Source: an uncultured Bacillota bacterium (GTDB lineage: Bacteria; Bacillota_I; Bacilli_A; RFN20; CAG-826). From it: DNA of 64,000 bases. A program made the position numbers and the translations under genes. Within the stretch, counting starts at the first letter, position 1, and each line of letters begins with the position of its first letter. Where the stretch lies: NCBI GenBank assembly GCA_949299565.1, contig OX437086.1:538919-602918 (forward strand), given 5' to 3'. Shown piece after piece: positions 9,901 through 17,369 of this stretch. Below the pieces are notes generated by a model, which had not been told where the DNA came from, made no database searches, and saw only the letters and a program-made list of their open reading frames with translations.

Positions 9901-10086
9901 CAAAATTACAAAAGTTATGGACTTTTTGCTGACATGGAAAAGAACGAAATTAAAAAATTATTTAGAGCTTTATTAGAAGTGGATTATTTAGAGAAGGTTT
10001 CCATAGGCGAGTATAAAAAAGTTGTCTATAAAGGTGTTTTAGAAGATAAGAATTTTTATAGGAATTTGCGTTTATTGCTAGAATAA
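6928..10086 (+). CDS. UvrD/HelD-like superfamily 1 helicase with inserted nuclease-like domain and zinc ribbons (1052 aa)
   Basis: Residues 144-150 are the Walker A motif GAGSGKT; motif Ia is FTRKAT; Walker B is FIDEYQD (about 534-540); motif III is GDDWQSIFRF (564-573); later come TAHSSKGLGFDDV and the RRLFYVAMTR motif. Between the helicase motifs, residues about 308-400 contain a PD-(D/E)XK-like arrangement: Glu-310 in SECRIANYL, Asp-344 in YRPDFLL and Glu-357 in YLEHFG. The C-terminus has two four-cysteine zinc ribbons (about 822-860 and 873-915), like topoisomerase I zinc fingers, then a helical or winged-helix-like tail. Expected role: unwinding, and possibly cutting, DNA in repair or defence. 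It has no partner genes. ATP-dependent helicase identity is firm; nuclease activity is inferred. Confidence 0.85.
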   Translation: MSFFFKRKSNTNNPHFVSLQKFYNFLNSLLANDKYIAHSDYKKQEDKIVSLIEEIKSFEKADVLTSYASKQHLNIKDLKRLVDYYEKHDELVKKHNEEYLKRHLIEDNFKLTNLLSKVDSNVRLDAEQKEVVLRDADHTLVVAGAGSGKTTVLEAKAKYLVDFQKVDPERILIVSFTRKATGELKSRFKKLNLPCHISTFHSIGNQLITRREEKQNVVDESFLYVNIKNYLEEACKNEDFKAKILLFLASYLEPVERYNDLKNWQKALENNNITTLKNDEEFLKACKNYKSELTKSRNTFRGEKVKSQSECRIANYLFLRGIDYVYEPVYPYNFINSTKFYRPDFLLRQGDKRVYLEHFGINEDLTNPLYVQEDLDKYVRSMRDKIALHKAHGTTLIYTFQNYRDGHDYLKHLEVQLRRLGFVFSDSNNEKAFDIVIHGLQNKYFDKLVVLIAHFISLFKTNNFKISKFDEWDVSIHDERTRLFLSIAKVCFLRYTQALKEQKSVDFNDMINNAIDVLKEKEKNGEKLPYDYIFIDEYQDISLQRFDLAQELKKCSNAKILAVGDDWQSIFRFAGSRVNLFTHFQEAMGGEAEILKINNTYRNSQELLNIVGNFIMKNEQQLKKKLKSNKTLEDPVLIYSFSDENAGQSQENWVNTIEKTLDDIVLRNGDERSVLLIGRFGFEAYSLTRFPSKFRMSTSDKRKIYSVKYPHLKITFLTAHSSKGLGFDDVIIINTRDGKYGFPSKIQEDPIIKLVTLDNNEQEYGEERRLFYVAMTRTKNRVYLVTPESRPSPFVSELMKEYTSIRIRGNKPESSFAEKRKLKCPICGFPLQKRAAREGLGKKVLSLYVCSNEPEICGFVTNDLSGGKMAISKCPACGDGYLIVKAIKKGNEAGKRILGCSNYKEDGTGCNFLLDERTYTQDLRELKQDFSITKDENFLFLGKSLKKIIQMIDASFDELKPFLADHGPLTFNQTVEFFKGEESPTSRRFSFQNYKSYGLFADMEKNEIKKLFRALLEVDYLEKVSIGEYKKVVYKGVLEDKNFYRNLRLLLE

Positions 10087-10123
10087 ATTAGATTAAGGTT
10101 AATTATGATGACTGAAATTAACA

Positions 10124-10444
10124 ATGCTCAAGAAATGCAAAATCAGAATTCTTAAAACTACTTTCCAAAGCGAATTGGCGAAAGAATATGGCATTGAAAG
10201 CTTATCCGTTTGCCCTCTTATGAAAGAAGGGCAGGTTTTCTATACCGAATACGAGAAGCCTCTAGGCTTTTGCGATGAAGCGTGGAAAGCTATTTATCAA
10301 TATGTTTTTGCTTTAGTCAACGGGAGCGACAATTGGTATTACGATGATTGGATTGATACGAAAAAGCATCCGGGTGTCGCGATTGTTTCTTGCAATGACG
10401 GATTACGGCCAGTCATCATCAAAATTGAGCGGATTGCCGATTAA
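10124..10444 (+). CDS. TIGR04076-family protein (106 aa)
   Basis: Matches the TIGR04076 pattern: CKIRILKTTF near the start, CPLMKEGQ in the middle, GFCDEAW, and a CNDGLRPVIIKIER ending. Members are small cytoplasmic proteins of unknown function with conserved cysteines. Only one ATG (10124) fits the frame, and its ribosome binding site is poor. Its stop codon overlaps the stop codon of the convergent amylase gene by four bases, so the two transcripts collide here. Confidence 0.75.
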   Translation: MLKKCKIRILKTTFQSELAKEYGIESLSVCPLMKEGQVFYTEYEKPLGFCDEAWKAIYQYVFALVNGSDNWYYDDWIDTKKHPGVAIVSCNDGLRPVIIKIERIAD

Positions 10445-12504
10445 TGATTCCGCCACTGAAAGTTATTTCCGTCGTAAACGTTTCCGAGAATTATTGTTTG
10501 ATCATCAGTTTGAGAAAGACATAAGTCCCAACTGGGATTCGTGGTATTTTCCGTAAAAGTCGCTAAGAGGAAATTTGTGTCATCCTCTGCCACCAGAAAG
10601 GAGAAACTATCGTTATTAAGCGTTCCGTTCACAAAATGCGAACCATTTTCGCCGCCCCAAACCCAAGCATAAATTCTCCGATTTTCTCTTTGCTCCTCTG
10701 GAATGTTATCAACAGTCAATAAAAGGGGATTTTCTTCGCCGAAACGATAAATGAATTCTCTTTCGACAACGTTTTCTCCGTTTCTTGCGCTTATAAAAAG
10801 CGTTATATTCCCTTCTTCGATTCCCTTACCCAGAAGGAGTGTTGTTTCATCTTCAAAATAAACACGTTCTCCTCCATCGATTTGATAGAAGGCCTCCTCA
10901 GCGTTCATTACCTCAATCGTTAATGAGAAGGGCGCTGAATGAATAGAATTTCCGTCATCTGAAACTCTAATTGCGGGTCTTGGTTCATAGTCTTCTAGAT
11001 TGTAGAGAGTAGCGATCCCGGAGGAGTCCATCGTCCCTTCTAATTGTCCTTCATTAACGGTAAAAAGGTTGCCGCTTAATGAGTCTAAATAATTTCCGTC
11101 TGGCAACGAGACATTTGAAAGCGAGATGTTATTATTTCCTTCATCAAAGTTGATGAGCATGAAACCTCTAGCGGTTTCATTCTCTTTATAATTGATGAAA
11201 TAACTGCCGTTTGCGGAGATTTCGTTTTCGCTTCCGAGAAAGTTGTTATGGAAATCATTGACGTTTTTAATCGCGGGATTCAAGAAATTATCGCTTCCTC
11301 TTGCCCCTAGAATCGTTTGTTCCTCCGGTCTTACAAAATAAAGCGCGGTCGTGTTATTGAAAGAAGCAGCCACGGCATAGGCTTTATCGATCTCGCTTTG
11401 CGCAATGTAGGTTGTTTCGTGAGAGTCGTTCGCATAGGTATCATGCGACTCTCCCCACAGGACGAGACTATGAGCCGGGAGTTCGTAGTTATAAAAATCC
11501 TCATCGACAAGGACAGAAGGGTCGTTATTTTCTACGCAATCAAGGATCCTTGCACTGGCAACGTTATCAGTCACATCCATCAGTTCTACATATTGACGAA
11601 TATCGCGTCCTAAACCCGGAGTATTAAGAATTTCTCCATAGTAGTAGAGCGTTTTGCCATATGTTTCTTCTGCATATGTTTCAGCGTTAGAAAGAACATA
11701 GTTCCAATAATTTGAAGCGTATTCTCCATCGTAAGACGTTTCGATGTGTTTGGCAGCATCGAAGCGAAAGCCCGAGACGCCGCAATCGACGTACTCTTTT
11801 AATAAGTCGAGAACCGCGTTTTGGACGATGGGATTTTCAGTGGCTAAATCTGGATAATCGCCAAGATGACCTCTCACTAGTTGTTCAAGATTGTTGTCGT
11901 TTACGAGTCCCACGCCTTGATGGAGCAAATTGTTTTCATAGATTTCAGGTTCGTATTCTTGAACTCCAGAATTGAAGCTTTCGCTTGAGCCGCCACCGAG
12001 GTGATTGCTTACAACATCAACGATGATTTTGATGTTGTAACGTTCAGCTTCTTCGCAAAGCGCGATTAAATCATCCTTTGTTCCAAGCGCGTTGTTCTTT
12101 GTCGCCACTGATAAGCCAAGCGGCTGATAGAGTTTCCACCATTCGCCTCGCCAGTTGCCATTTGAATAATAATCTTTTTGCGGTTGCATCGGCGATGTTT
12201 GAATAGTGGTGAAACCAGCTTCGGCGATAAGAGGCAGGTTTTCTCTGATGGTTTCCATCGACCAATTCCAAGCATGGAGAATCACGCCTTCTTCAATCTC
12301 TGTCGGGAGGCGAGCAGGAAGATCGATTGAACTGGAAGAGCTGTTGGAGGAAGTTGCGTCATTGCTTGCCTCACTTGATGATGAAGAAGAAAAACTTTCA
12401 TTGCTTGAATAGGAAGAACTGCTAGAAGAGACGTTCCCGCATCCTAAAAGCGCAAAGAGCACACAACTCAAAAGGAGGGACAATTTAATTAAATTTTTTC
12501 GCAT
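10441..12504 (-). CDS. Extracellular AmyE-like alpha-amylase lipoprotein, GH13 (687 aa)
   Basis: A secreted, membrane-anchored starch hydrolase. The signal peptide ends ALLGC, so Cys-22 is lipidated; a serine-rich linker (about 26-60) carries the catalytic barrel away from the surface. Catalytic residues: nucleophile Asp-249 (SGFRFDAAKH), acid Glu-291 (YYGEILNT) and Asp-355. The last lies in WGESHDTYAND, the variant typical of Bacillus subtilis AmyE (GH13_28) rather than the usual NHD. The AmyE-like RPEE and RGSDNFLNP segments follow. The last about 100 residues (IYAWVWGGENG onward) look like a CBM26-type starch-binding domain. A hydrophilic beta domain lies before it. The gene is divergent from the XRE gene at 12720 with 215 bases between. 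Confidence 0.93.
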   Translation of the reverse strand: MRKNLIKLSLLLSCVLFALLGCGNVSSSSSSYSSNESFSSSSSSEASNDATSSNSSSSSIDLPARLPTEIEEGVILHAWNWSMETIRENLPLIAEAGFTTIQTSPMQPQKDYYSNGNWRGEWWKLYQPLGLSVATKNNALGTKDDLIALCEEAERYNIKIIVDVVSNHLGGGSSESFNSGVQEYEPEIYENNLLHQGVGLVNDNNLEQLVRGHLGDYPDLATENPIVQNAVLDLLKEYVDCGVSGFRFDAAKHIETSYDGEYASNYWNYVLSNAETYAEETYGKTLYYYGEILNTPGLGRDIRQYVELMDVTDNVASARILDCVENNDPSVLVDEDFYNYELPAHSLVLWGESHDTYANDSHETTYIAQSEIDKAYAVAASFNNTTALYFVRPEEQTILGARGSDNFLNPAIKNVNDFHNNFLGSENEISANGSYFINYKENETARGFMLINFDEGNNNISLSNVSLPDGNYLDSLSGNLFTVNEGQLEGTMDSSGIATLYNLEDYEPRPAIRVSDDGNSIHSAPFSLTIEVMNAEEAFYQIDGGERVYFEDETTLLLGKGIEEGNITLFISARNGENVVEREFIYRFGEENPLLLTVDNIPEEQRENRRIYAWVWGGENGSHFVNGTLNNDSFSFLVAEDDTNFLLATFTENTTNPSWDLCLSQTDDQTIILGNVYDGNNFQWRNH

Positions 12505-12719
12505 GAAGATATTTTTTCATTCTCGAAAAGAAAAACAAGGACTTTTCTCTACTTTCAAAAGAAAAGACGAGATTATTAAAATATTTATTTCCAAACAAGA
12601 GAAAACTGAGCAAAAAGGACTCCAAAAGCCAGGGCAACCGATAGTTGCGGCCCATGAAAAGCAAAGTTGGTGGTCGCCTAAATCTTTCTTTAAGATAATG
12701 GGGTCAGGAGAGAAAAGAT

Positions 12720-13430
12720 ATGAACATCAAATTTGCCGAACGTCTCACTGAACTAAGAAAGAAGAAGGGTTTATCACAAGAACAATTGGCGGAAATTTTA
12801 GGAGTTTCAAGGCAAGCGGTCTCTAAATGGGAACGCGCGGAAGCAACGCCGGATTTAGATAATTTAATTCTTCTTTCACGCCTTTATGAAATCTCCTTAG
12901 ATGAATTGGTTAAGGAAGAAAGCGAAAGAAAGGAAGATTCTTCTAACGCTCAAATTCTAGACGATAAAGACGAGATTCGCATTTCTTCAGAGGGCATTGA
13001 AATTAAGAGTAGCGATGAAGTAGTCAAAATAACGAGCGATCAAATAAAAATCGAAACGCAAGATAAAAAGAAAGAAAGACATAAAGCCTCAACAAAAATC
13101 GGAAATCTAATTTCTGTCATTTATCTTTTTCTCGCTTTTCTCGGCTTTTTGCTCATGGGATTTTTATTGGAGAATGGCTGGTATTATAGTTGGGCGTTCC
13201 TTGTTTCGGTGCCGGTCGTGATGAGCTTTTTCACTGCTTTAGAAAAGAAGAAAGTTTCTGATTTTTGTTATCCGGTTCTTATTGTCATTATTTATTGCCT
13301 AGTCGGTGTGCTTTCAAATATTTGGCACCCGACATGGGTCATCTTTCTTACAATTCCTCTTTTCTACATCATCAGTTCTCCGCTTGATGAATATCTCTTG
13401 AAAAAGAATGAGAAGCTTTCTAACTATTAA
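12720..13430 (+). CDS. Membrane-anchored XRE-family regulator (236 aa)
   Basis: Residues 5-60 are a Cro/C1-type helix-turn-helix (SQEQLAEILGVSRQAVSKWE). The middle (about 75-125) is a run of alternating acidic/hydrophobic strands (EIRISSEGIEIK, then VVKITSDQIKIE) that looks like a small beta repeat. The C-terminal half has three to four membrane segments. A good AGGAG lies before the ATG. This build, a DNA-binding domain tethered to the membrane, is common in Firmicutes next to stress or transport genes, but no target is obvious here; the next gene is the OYE flavoenzyme 64 bases downstream. Confidence 0.85.
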   Translation: MNIKFAERLTELRKKKGLSQEQLAEILGVSRQAVSKWERAEATPDLDNLILLSRLYEISLDELVKEESERKEDSSNAQILDDKDEIRISSEGIEIKSSDEVVKITSDQIKIETQDKKKERHKASTKIGNLISVIYLFLAFLGFLLMGFLLENGWYYSWAFLVSVPVVMSFFTALEKKKVSDFCYPVLIVIIYCLVGVLSNIWHPTWVIFLTIPLFYIISSPLDEYLLKKNEKLSNY

Positions 13431-13494
13431 AAGTTGAAAAGCGCTTTCTTGTCTTTAATGGGAGGTGCTATATTAAAGACACGAGGTAATATTT

Positions 13495-15546
13495 ATGGAC
13501 GAGCAATTGATGCCTTTGTTCACACCTTGGAAGATTAAAGATGTGGAGATGAAAAACCGCATTGTTTTGACTTCGATGGGTGGAACATCACTTTTAGGTT
13601 GGATGGAGATCAACCATTTCGACAAAGAAGCCGCGAATTTCATTCTCGAGCGGGCGAAGAACAATGTCGGATTGATTCTTCCGGGAATTCAGCCGGTTTA
13701 TAACCCGATGTTAGGCCAGTGGTTATACCGGAAAAAGGGAATGTATCGGAAATTGAAAGAGTTCATGGCGGAAGTTCATAAAACGGGAGCGAAACTCTTT
13801 GTGCAGTTAACAGCCGGTTTTGGTCGCAGTTTCACGATTTCTCCGATGATGGAAAAGTTACACACCAATCAGTTCTTGCGTTTTTTATCGAAACCTTTCA
13901 TGAATTTTGATAAGATTTGCGCTTCTTCATCACCGAGTCCGAACGTTTGGTCAGACAAAGTGCCGTCGCGCGAGATGACGATTAAAGAGATTCGCCATTT
14001 CGTCGAGGCTTTTGCCAAAACGGCTAAGTTATTGCAGGAAGCTGATGTTGATGGCATTGAAATCCACGCGGTTCATGAGGGTTATCTCCTCGATCAATTC
14101 ACACTTCGTTACATCAATAAGCGGACTGACGAATATGGCGGAAGTTTTGAGAATCGTTATCGCTTCCCCGTAGAAATCGTAAAGGCTATCAAAAAAGCGT
14201 GCGGTGAAGATTTCCCCGTATCGCTTCGCTTCTCGGTTTTATCGAAAACGAAAGGTTTCCGTGCGGGCGCTTTGCCGGGTGAAGATTATGTAGAAGCGGG
14301 ACGCGACATGGAGGAAGCCGAAAAGGCCGCCAAATATTTAGAGGATGCTGGTTATGACATGCTCAACTGCGATAACGGCACTTATGATGCTTGGTATTGG
14401 GCGCATCCGCCGATCTATATGCCGGAGAACTGCAACTTGGCCGATGTCGAACACATTAAGAAATTTGTGACGATTCCGGTTGTGGCGGCTGGGCGGATGA
14501 ACATTTATAGCGGTGCCGAAGCAGTTAAAGACGGCAAAATTGATGGAGTTGGTTTTGCAAGGCCCTTCTTAGCTGATCCTGAATGGGTCACTAAGGTTTT
14601 AGAGGGACGGATGGAAGAGATTCGGCCGTGCATTTGCTGTCATAACGGTTGTTTCACGATGGCGCGTTATAAGGACAGCGCGAACGATCAACCTCTTGAA
14701 GATTCTTTGCACATGGCGCGCTGCGCTGTCAATGCTGAAACGATGCAAACGAATAAGCATTACATTAAGAAAACAAAGAAACCGAAGACAGTCGCGATTA
14801 TCGGCGGCGGCATCGGGGGAATGGAGACGGCTCGTGTTTTATCTCTCCGCGGACATCATCCTGTCATCTATGAGAAAAGCGGACGACTTGGAGGCATCTT
14901 CGTGGCCGCAAGCGCTGCCTCTTTTAAAGGCAAGATGCGTGAACTCCTTTCGTGGTACGAAAATGAGATGAAGCGATTGAACATCGAAATTCACCTCAAT
15001 CACGAAGTTCATGATTTGAGCGAATTAAAAGAAGAAGTTCATGTGATTGCAACCGGGGCTAAAGCAAAGAAATTAAACGTTAAAGGAATCGAACGTGCTT
15101 TAGAGGCTTGCGAATATTTAAACGGCAAAGAAGTCGGCGAGAACGTCGTCGTGATCGGCGGAGGCTTAACAGGCTCTGAAATCGCTTATGAATTGGCGTT
15201 AGAAGGCAAGAAGCCAAGCATCGTCGAGATGAAAAATGACTTGATTGCTCAGCCGGGCGTTTGCATGGCGAATTCTCAATATTTGCGTGATTATTTCGCT
15301 CTCCACAAAATCCCGGTTTATTTGCAAACTAAGCTTAAGGAAATCAGAGAGAAAGAAGTTATTTGCCTCAACGAGAAAAATGAAGAAGTGCGGATTCCCT
15401 ATGATAGCGTCATCGTTTCAGCCGGGTATAATCCAGCTCCTTTAGTCAAGGAGAGTCACAATACTTATCTTGTGGGCGATTGCCGTTATGTCGGCAATCT
15501 CCGGCACGTCATTTGGCGAGCTTACGAAGTAGCGATGAAGATATAG
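13495..15546 (+). CDS. OYE-family Fe-S flavoenzyme, 2,4-dienoyl-CoA / 2-enoate reductase type (683 aa)
   Basis: An N-terminal FMN barrel of the old-yellow-enzyme family (residues about 5-370), with the active-site region IEIHAVHEGYLLDQF and the RTDEYGGS motif. A [4Fe-4S] site follows: CICCHNGC near residue 379 plus a later Cys in MARCAVN. A C-terminal FAD/NAD(P)-binding half has the dinucleotide motif IIGGGIGGMETA (about 434) and a second one, VVIGGGLTGSEIA. This is the architecture of 2,4-dienoyl-CoA reductase, 2-enoate reductase and BaiCD/BaiH: it would reduce an activated C=C bond. It is eight bases upstream of the aconitase X genes and probably in one operon, which suggests that it reduces the alkene made by that dehydratase. 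Substrate unknown. Confidence 0.9.
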   Translation: MDEQLMPLFTPWKIKDVEMKNRIVLTSMGGTSLLGWMEINHFDKEAANFILERAKNNVGLILPGIQPVYNPMLGQWLYRKKGMYRKLKEFMAEVHKTGAKLFVQLTAGFGRSFTISPMMEKLHTNQFLRFLSKPFMNFDKICASSSPSPNVWSDKVPSREMTIKEIRHFVEAFAKTAKLLQEADVDGIEIHAVHEGYLLDQFTLRYINKRTDEYGGSFENRYRFPVEIVKAIKKACGEDFPVSLRFSVLSKTKGFRAGALPGEDYVEAGRDMEEAEKAAKYLEDAGYDMLNCDNGTYDAWYWAHPPIYMPENCNLADVEHIKKFVTIPVVAAGRMNIYSGAEAVKDGKIDGVGFARPFLADPEWVTKVLEGRMEEIRPCICCHNGCFTMARYKDSANDQPLEDSLHMARCAVNAETMQTNKHYIKKTKKPKTVAIIGGGIGGMETARVLSLRGHHPVIYEKSGRLGGIFVAASAASFKGKMRELLSWYENEMKRLNIEIHLNHEVHDLSELKEEVHVIATGAKAKKLNVKGIERALEACEYLNGKEVGENVVVIGGGLTGSEIAYELALEGKKPSIVEMKNDLIAQPGVCMANSQYLRDYFALHKIPVYLQTKLKEIREKEVICLNEKNEEVRIPYDSVIVSAGYNPAPLVKESHNTYLVGDCRYVGNLRHVIWRAYEVAMKI

Positions 15547-15554
15547 GAGCGAAT

Positions 15555-16856
15555 ATGTACACACCGCGTATGAAATTAAAGCCCGAGGAAGAAGCGATTC
15601 TCCGTGGAGATCAGGGCGAAACAAAGCAAAAGATGATGGAAGTGTTGGTCCGTTATGGCGATTTGTTTCATGCGGATTCGCTTGTTCCAGTCACCCATAA
15701 AAAGAGCCATTTCGTCACATCTTTCGGCATTTCGATGTTGAAACCGGTTTATCCGTTGATGGATGAATTGATCGCCAACGGCTTGAAGGTTGAAGAAGGA
15801 TTCACGATGGATCCGCGCCCTCTTGATTACCAAAACGTTTCTTGCGGTCCTTTAGAACGCTTTGTTTTCTCAAAGATTATGTACGGGAAACAAAAGGATT
15901 ACGAGACTCAATTAGAAAAGATTGGTTTAACTGACAAGGATGGCTTTAGTTGCGCTTGCTATTTAAAAGAAGTCGGGAACACGCCGAAAGAAGGCGACAT
16001 TCTTTCGTGGTCTGAATCTTCAGCGGTTGTTTTCGCCAACTCAGTTTTAGGAGCGCGTTGCAATCGCAATTCCGGGATTGTGGATACCTTCGGAGCGATC
16101 TTGGGAGTCGTTCCGCGTTTTGGCTTTTTGACCGATGAAGGACGAAAGGCCACTTGGAAAGTCGTTGTCAAAACAAGCAAGCGTCCAGAGGCGCAAATTC
16201 TCGGAAGCGCCATCGGAATGAAGGTCATTGCAGAAGTTCCTTACGTTGAAGGCTTAGAAGAATTTTTAGAGCCTTTGCCTAACGAAAGCACGATCGCCTA
16301 TCTTAAAGATTTCGGAGCCGCGACAGCCTCTAATGGAGCGGTGGGTCTATATCACATCGCTGGCATTACGCCCGAAGCCAAAAAGGAAAAAGAAGCGCTT
16401 CTCAAAGAAGGCTATAAAACCTATGTCATCGATGATGAAGAGCTCGAGCGTGTTTATAAAAATTATCCGGTGATGTGGAAGAAGAAAAACGCTAAACCGC
16501 ATAAGGCTTTCATCGGTTGTCCGCATTTGACATTGGAACAACTCAAAGATTGGACCCACAAACTCGAGAAAGCGTTAAAGGAAACCGGACGCAAGAAATT
16601 AGCGGTTAAAACAATCTTCACGAGCGCTCCAGCCGTTCTTAAAGCTTTTAAAGAAACGCCTGAATATCAAACGTTCCAAAAGATAGGCAACGCTCATCTC
16701 AGTTATATTTGTCCTTTGATGTATGTTGATAATCCCGTTGCCGGCGGGAAGCCGATCATTACGAATTCGAACAAGTTAAGAACCTATTCGGAAGCACGTT
16801 ATTACAAAGACGAAGAAATTCTCGCGATTATTTCCGGAAAGGAGCAGACACGATGA
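15555..16856 (+). CDS. Aconitase X catalytic (large) subunit, DUF521 (433 aa)
   Basis: The start at 15555 follows AGGAGCG; the frame extends upstream into the OYE gene but that part is not used. The protein matches the AcnX large subunit: the ESSAVVFANSVLGARCNRNS segment (about 152-172), a GCPH motif, and a C-terminal NSNKLRTYSEA region. AcnX enzymes are Fe-S dehydratases: cis/trans-3-hydroxy-L-proline dehydratase in bacteria, mevalonate 5-phosphate dehydratase in archaea. In this window the partner is the DUF126 swivelling subunit, overlapping by four bases, and the upstream gene is a C=C reductase. Substrate cannot be decided from sequence; a mevalonate role is unsupported since no mevalonate genes are near. 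Confidence 0.88.
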   Translation: MYTPRMKLKPEEEAILRGDQGETKQKMMEVLVRYGDLFHADSLVPVTHKKSHFVTSFGISMLKPVYPLMDELIANGLKVEEGFTMDPRPLDYQNVSCGPLERFVFSKIMYGKQKDYETQLEKIGLTDKDGFSCACYLKEVGNTPKEGDILSWSESSAVVFANSVLGARCNRNSGIVDTFGAILGVVPRFGFLTDEGRKATWKVVVKTSKRPEAQILGSAIGMKVIAEVPYVEGLEEFLEPLPNESTIAYLKDFGAATASNGAVGLYHIAGITPEAKKEKEALLKEGYKTYVIDDEELERVYKNYPVMWKKKNAKPHKAFIGCPHLTLEQLKDWTHKLEKALKETGRKKLAVKTIFTSAPAVLKAFKETPEYQTFQKIGNAHLSYICPLMYVDNPVAGGKPIITNSNKLRTYSEARYYKDEEILAIISGKEQTR

Positions 16857-17299
16857 AAGAATTTAAGGGCCGTGTGATTTTCGGTGGCCGCTTTAAGGGC
16901 GAAGCGGTTGTTTCGCGTTATGGCGTCAACACCTTGGCAAGTTTTCAAAATAGCGCCTTGCTCCCGACTGCGAAAAAAATTATCGTGGGCGATCAAAATA
17001 ATCCCGATCTTTATAAGAAAAACATCACAGGCAAAATCCTTTGCTTGCCGGAAACGATTGGTTCAACGACCGGCGGAATGGTCATTCAGACCGTCGCGGT
17101 TCGCGATTTAGCCCCGAAGGTTTGGCTCTTCAGCAAAGAAATCGATCCTCTAGCCGCTTCCGGATTAATTCTTTCAAACGTTTGGAACAAAGTCGGTCTC
17201 ATCGCGATCGACAGTCTCGGAGATGAATTTCTTGAGACTGTGAAAGATGGGATGGAATTAGAAATTCGAGAAGACGGAACCGTTGTTGTCCCGGCTTAA
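16853..17299 (+). CDS. Aconitase X small (swivelling) subunit, DUF126 (148 aa)
   Basis: Starts within the stop of the large subunit (ATGA), the usual sign of coupled translation. It matches DUF126: the GKILCLPETIGSTTGG loop carries the Ser/Thr that in this family caps the active site, followed by APKVWLFSKEIDPLAASG. It closes over the large subunit to form the dehydratase. A strong terminator follows at 17308, ending the OYE-AcnX operon. Confidence 0.88.
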   Translation: MKEFKGRVIFGGRFKGEAVVSRYGVNTLASFQNSALLPTAKKIIVGDQNNPDLYKKNITGKILCLPETIGSTTGGMVIQTVAVRDLAPKVWLFSKEIDPLAASGLILSNVWNKVGLIAIDSLGDEFLETVKDGMELEIREDGTVVVPA

Positions 17300-17307
17300 T
17301 TTAAAAG

Positions 17308-17336
17308 AGCCTTTCCTTAACAGGAAGGCTTTTTTT
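17308..17336 (+). terminator. Rho-independent terminator of the OYE-AcnX operon
   Basis: AGCCTTTCC and GGAAGGCT arms around TTAACA, then seven T. Confidence 0.9.
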
Positions 17337-17369
17337 CATGTATAGTTTTAGAAGCGAGGTAAATAAAAT

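Noticed and set aside
10470-10485. cre-like GTAAACGTTTCC
   Set aside because: It lies within the 3' coding end of the amylase gene and mismatches the consensus; probably chance.
11317-12412. Several plus-strand ORFs inside the amylase gene
   Set aside because: Antisense to a well-supported GH13 coding region with intact catalytic motifs; they have no family resemblance.
12503-12751. Plus-strand ORF of 82 codons in the amylase/XRE gap
   Set aside because: Low-complexity Lys-rich sequence with no ribosome binding site, overlapping the XRE start in another frame.
13435-13448. cre-like AAAGCGCTTT before the OYE gene
   Set aside because: It mismatches both conserved bases of the 5' TG half of the consensus and could equally be a weak hairpin after the XRE gene.
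15480-15554. Upstream extension of the aconitase X large subunit
   Set aside because: It overlaps the OYE gene; ATG 15555 has a good ribosome binding site and matches the family start.
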